Part shown: positions 6,154 to 6,186 of the stretch, one piece after another
How positions within the stretch are numbered: position 1 is the stretch's first letter
Layout: every line of letters begins with the position of its first letter
Assembly: GCA_030043435.1 (NCBI GenBank)
Contig: JASHXR010000024.1
Location: 1 to 6,186, forward strand
Origin: Microcaldota archaeon
GTDB taxonomy: Archaea > Micrarchaeota > Micrarchaeia > Micrarchaeales > CABMGC01
Length of the DNA stretch: 6,186 nucleotides
Direction: 5' to 3'
Notes under the pieces: generated by a model
Database searches by the model: none
The model's input: only the letters and a program-made list of their open reading frames with translations
Told to the model about the DNA's origin: nothing
Made by a program: the position numbers and the translations under genes

Positions 6154-6186
6154 AAATGGGGGTTGGCTTGTTGCAGCCTCTTAGAA

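Larger units (their letters stand above)
6004..6186. other. Right-edge intergenic stretch without a supported gene
   Basis: These 183 bases hold the T-rich/TATA-like element, the candidate leader and a small hairpin (GGCT at 6165-6168 with AGCC at 6175-6178). I looked for a tRNA (T-loop GGTTCRA, cloverleaf arms), C/D-box motifs and SRP or RNase P signatures and recognise none. The next gene presumably starts at or beyond the right end. Confidence 0.5.

Noticed and set aside
6141..6186. Partial plus-strand gene from ATG 6141 (M-G-A-L-E-M-G-V-G-L...)
   Set aside because: Fifteen codons open to the window end, without an SD or a TATA box at a fitting distance; too short to judge.

Overview
The window is a compact, visibly GC-rich piece of an archaeal chromosome. 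Four things point to Archaea. Promoters are of the TATA-box type. One gene appears to be leaderless while others carry GGTG-type ribosome binding sites. Arg AGG and Ile ATA codons are frequent. The signal peptidase has the Ser/His/Asp active site of archaeal and ER enzymes rather than the bacterial Ser/Lys one. I cannot place the lineage; a DPANN-type or thermoplasmata-like euryarchaeon would fit, but that is a guess.

Layout: positions 1-54 hold only the downstream flank of the first gene. Positions 55-1101 (minus) encode a type I signal peptidase with an unusually large, sequon-rich outer domain. Positions 1105-4539 (minus) encode a complete SMC chromosome-organising ATPase. The two genes are 3 nt apart in the same reading frame and almost certainly form an operon transcribed leftwards, smc first. 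Positions 4540-4680 are a divergent intergenic region with a TATA box for each direction and two short palindromes. Positions 4681-6003 (plus) encode a 12-helix APC-superfamily amino acid permease, probably from a leaderless mRNA. Positions 6004-6186 contain no convincing gene, but do hold a T-rich/TATA-like element, a perfect Shine-Dalgarno (SD) site before a 9-codon frame, and a hairpin that would hide that site.

The three proteins serve unrelated housekeeping functions: chromosome structure, secretion and solute uptake. I see no defence system, mobile element, CRISPR array, tRNA or rRNA. The most useful observations are the atypical signal peptidase, evidence that the smc start should be moved to a GTG at 4518, and the candidate structured leader at the right edge.
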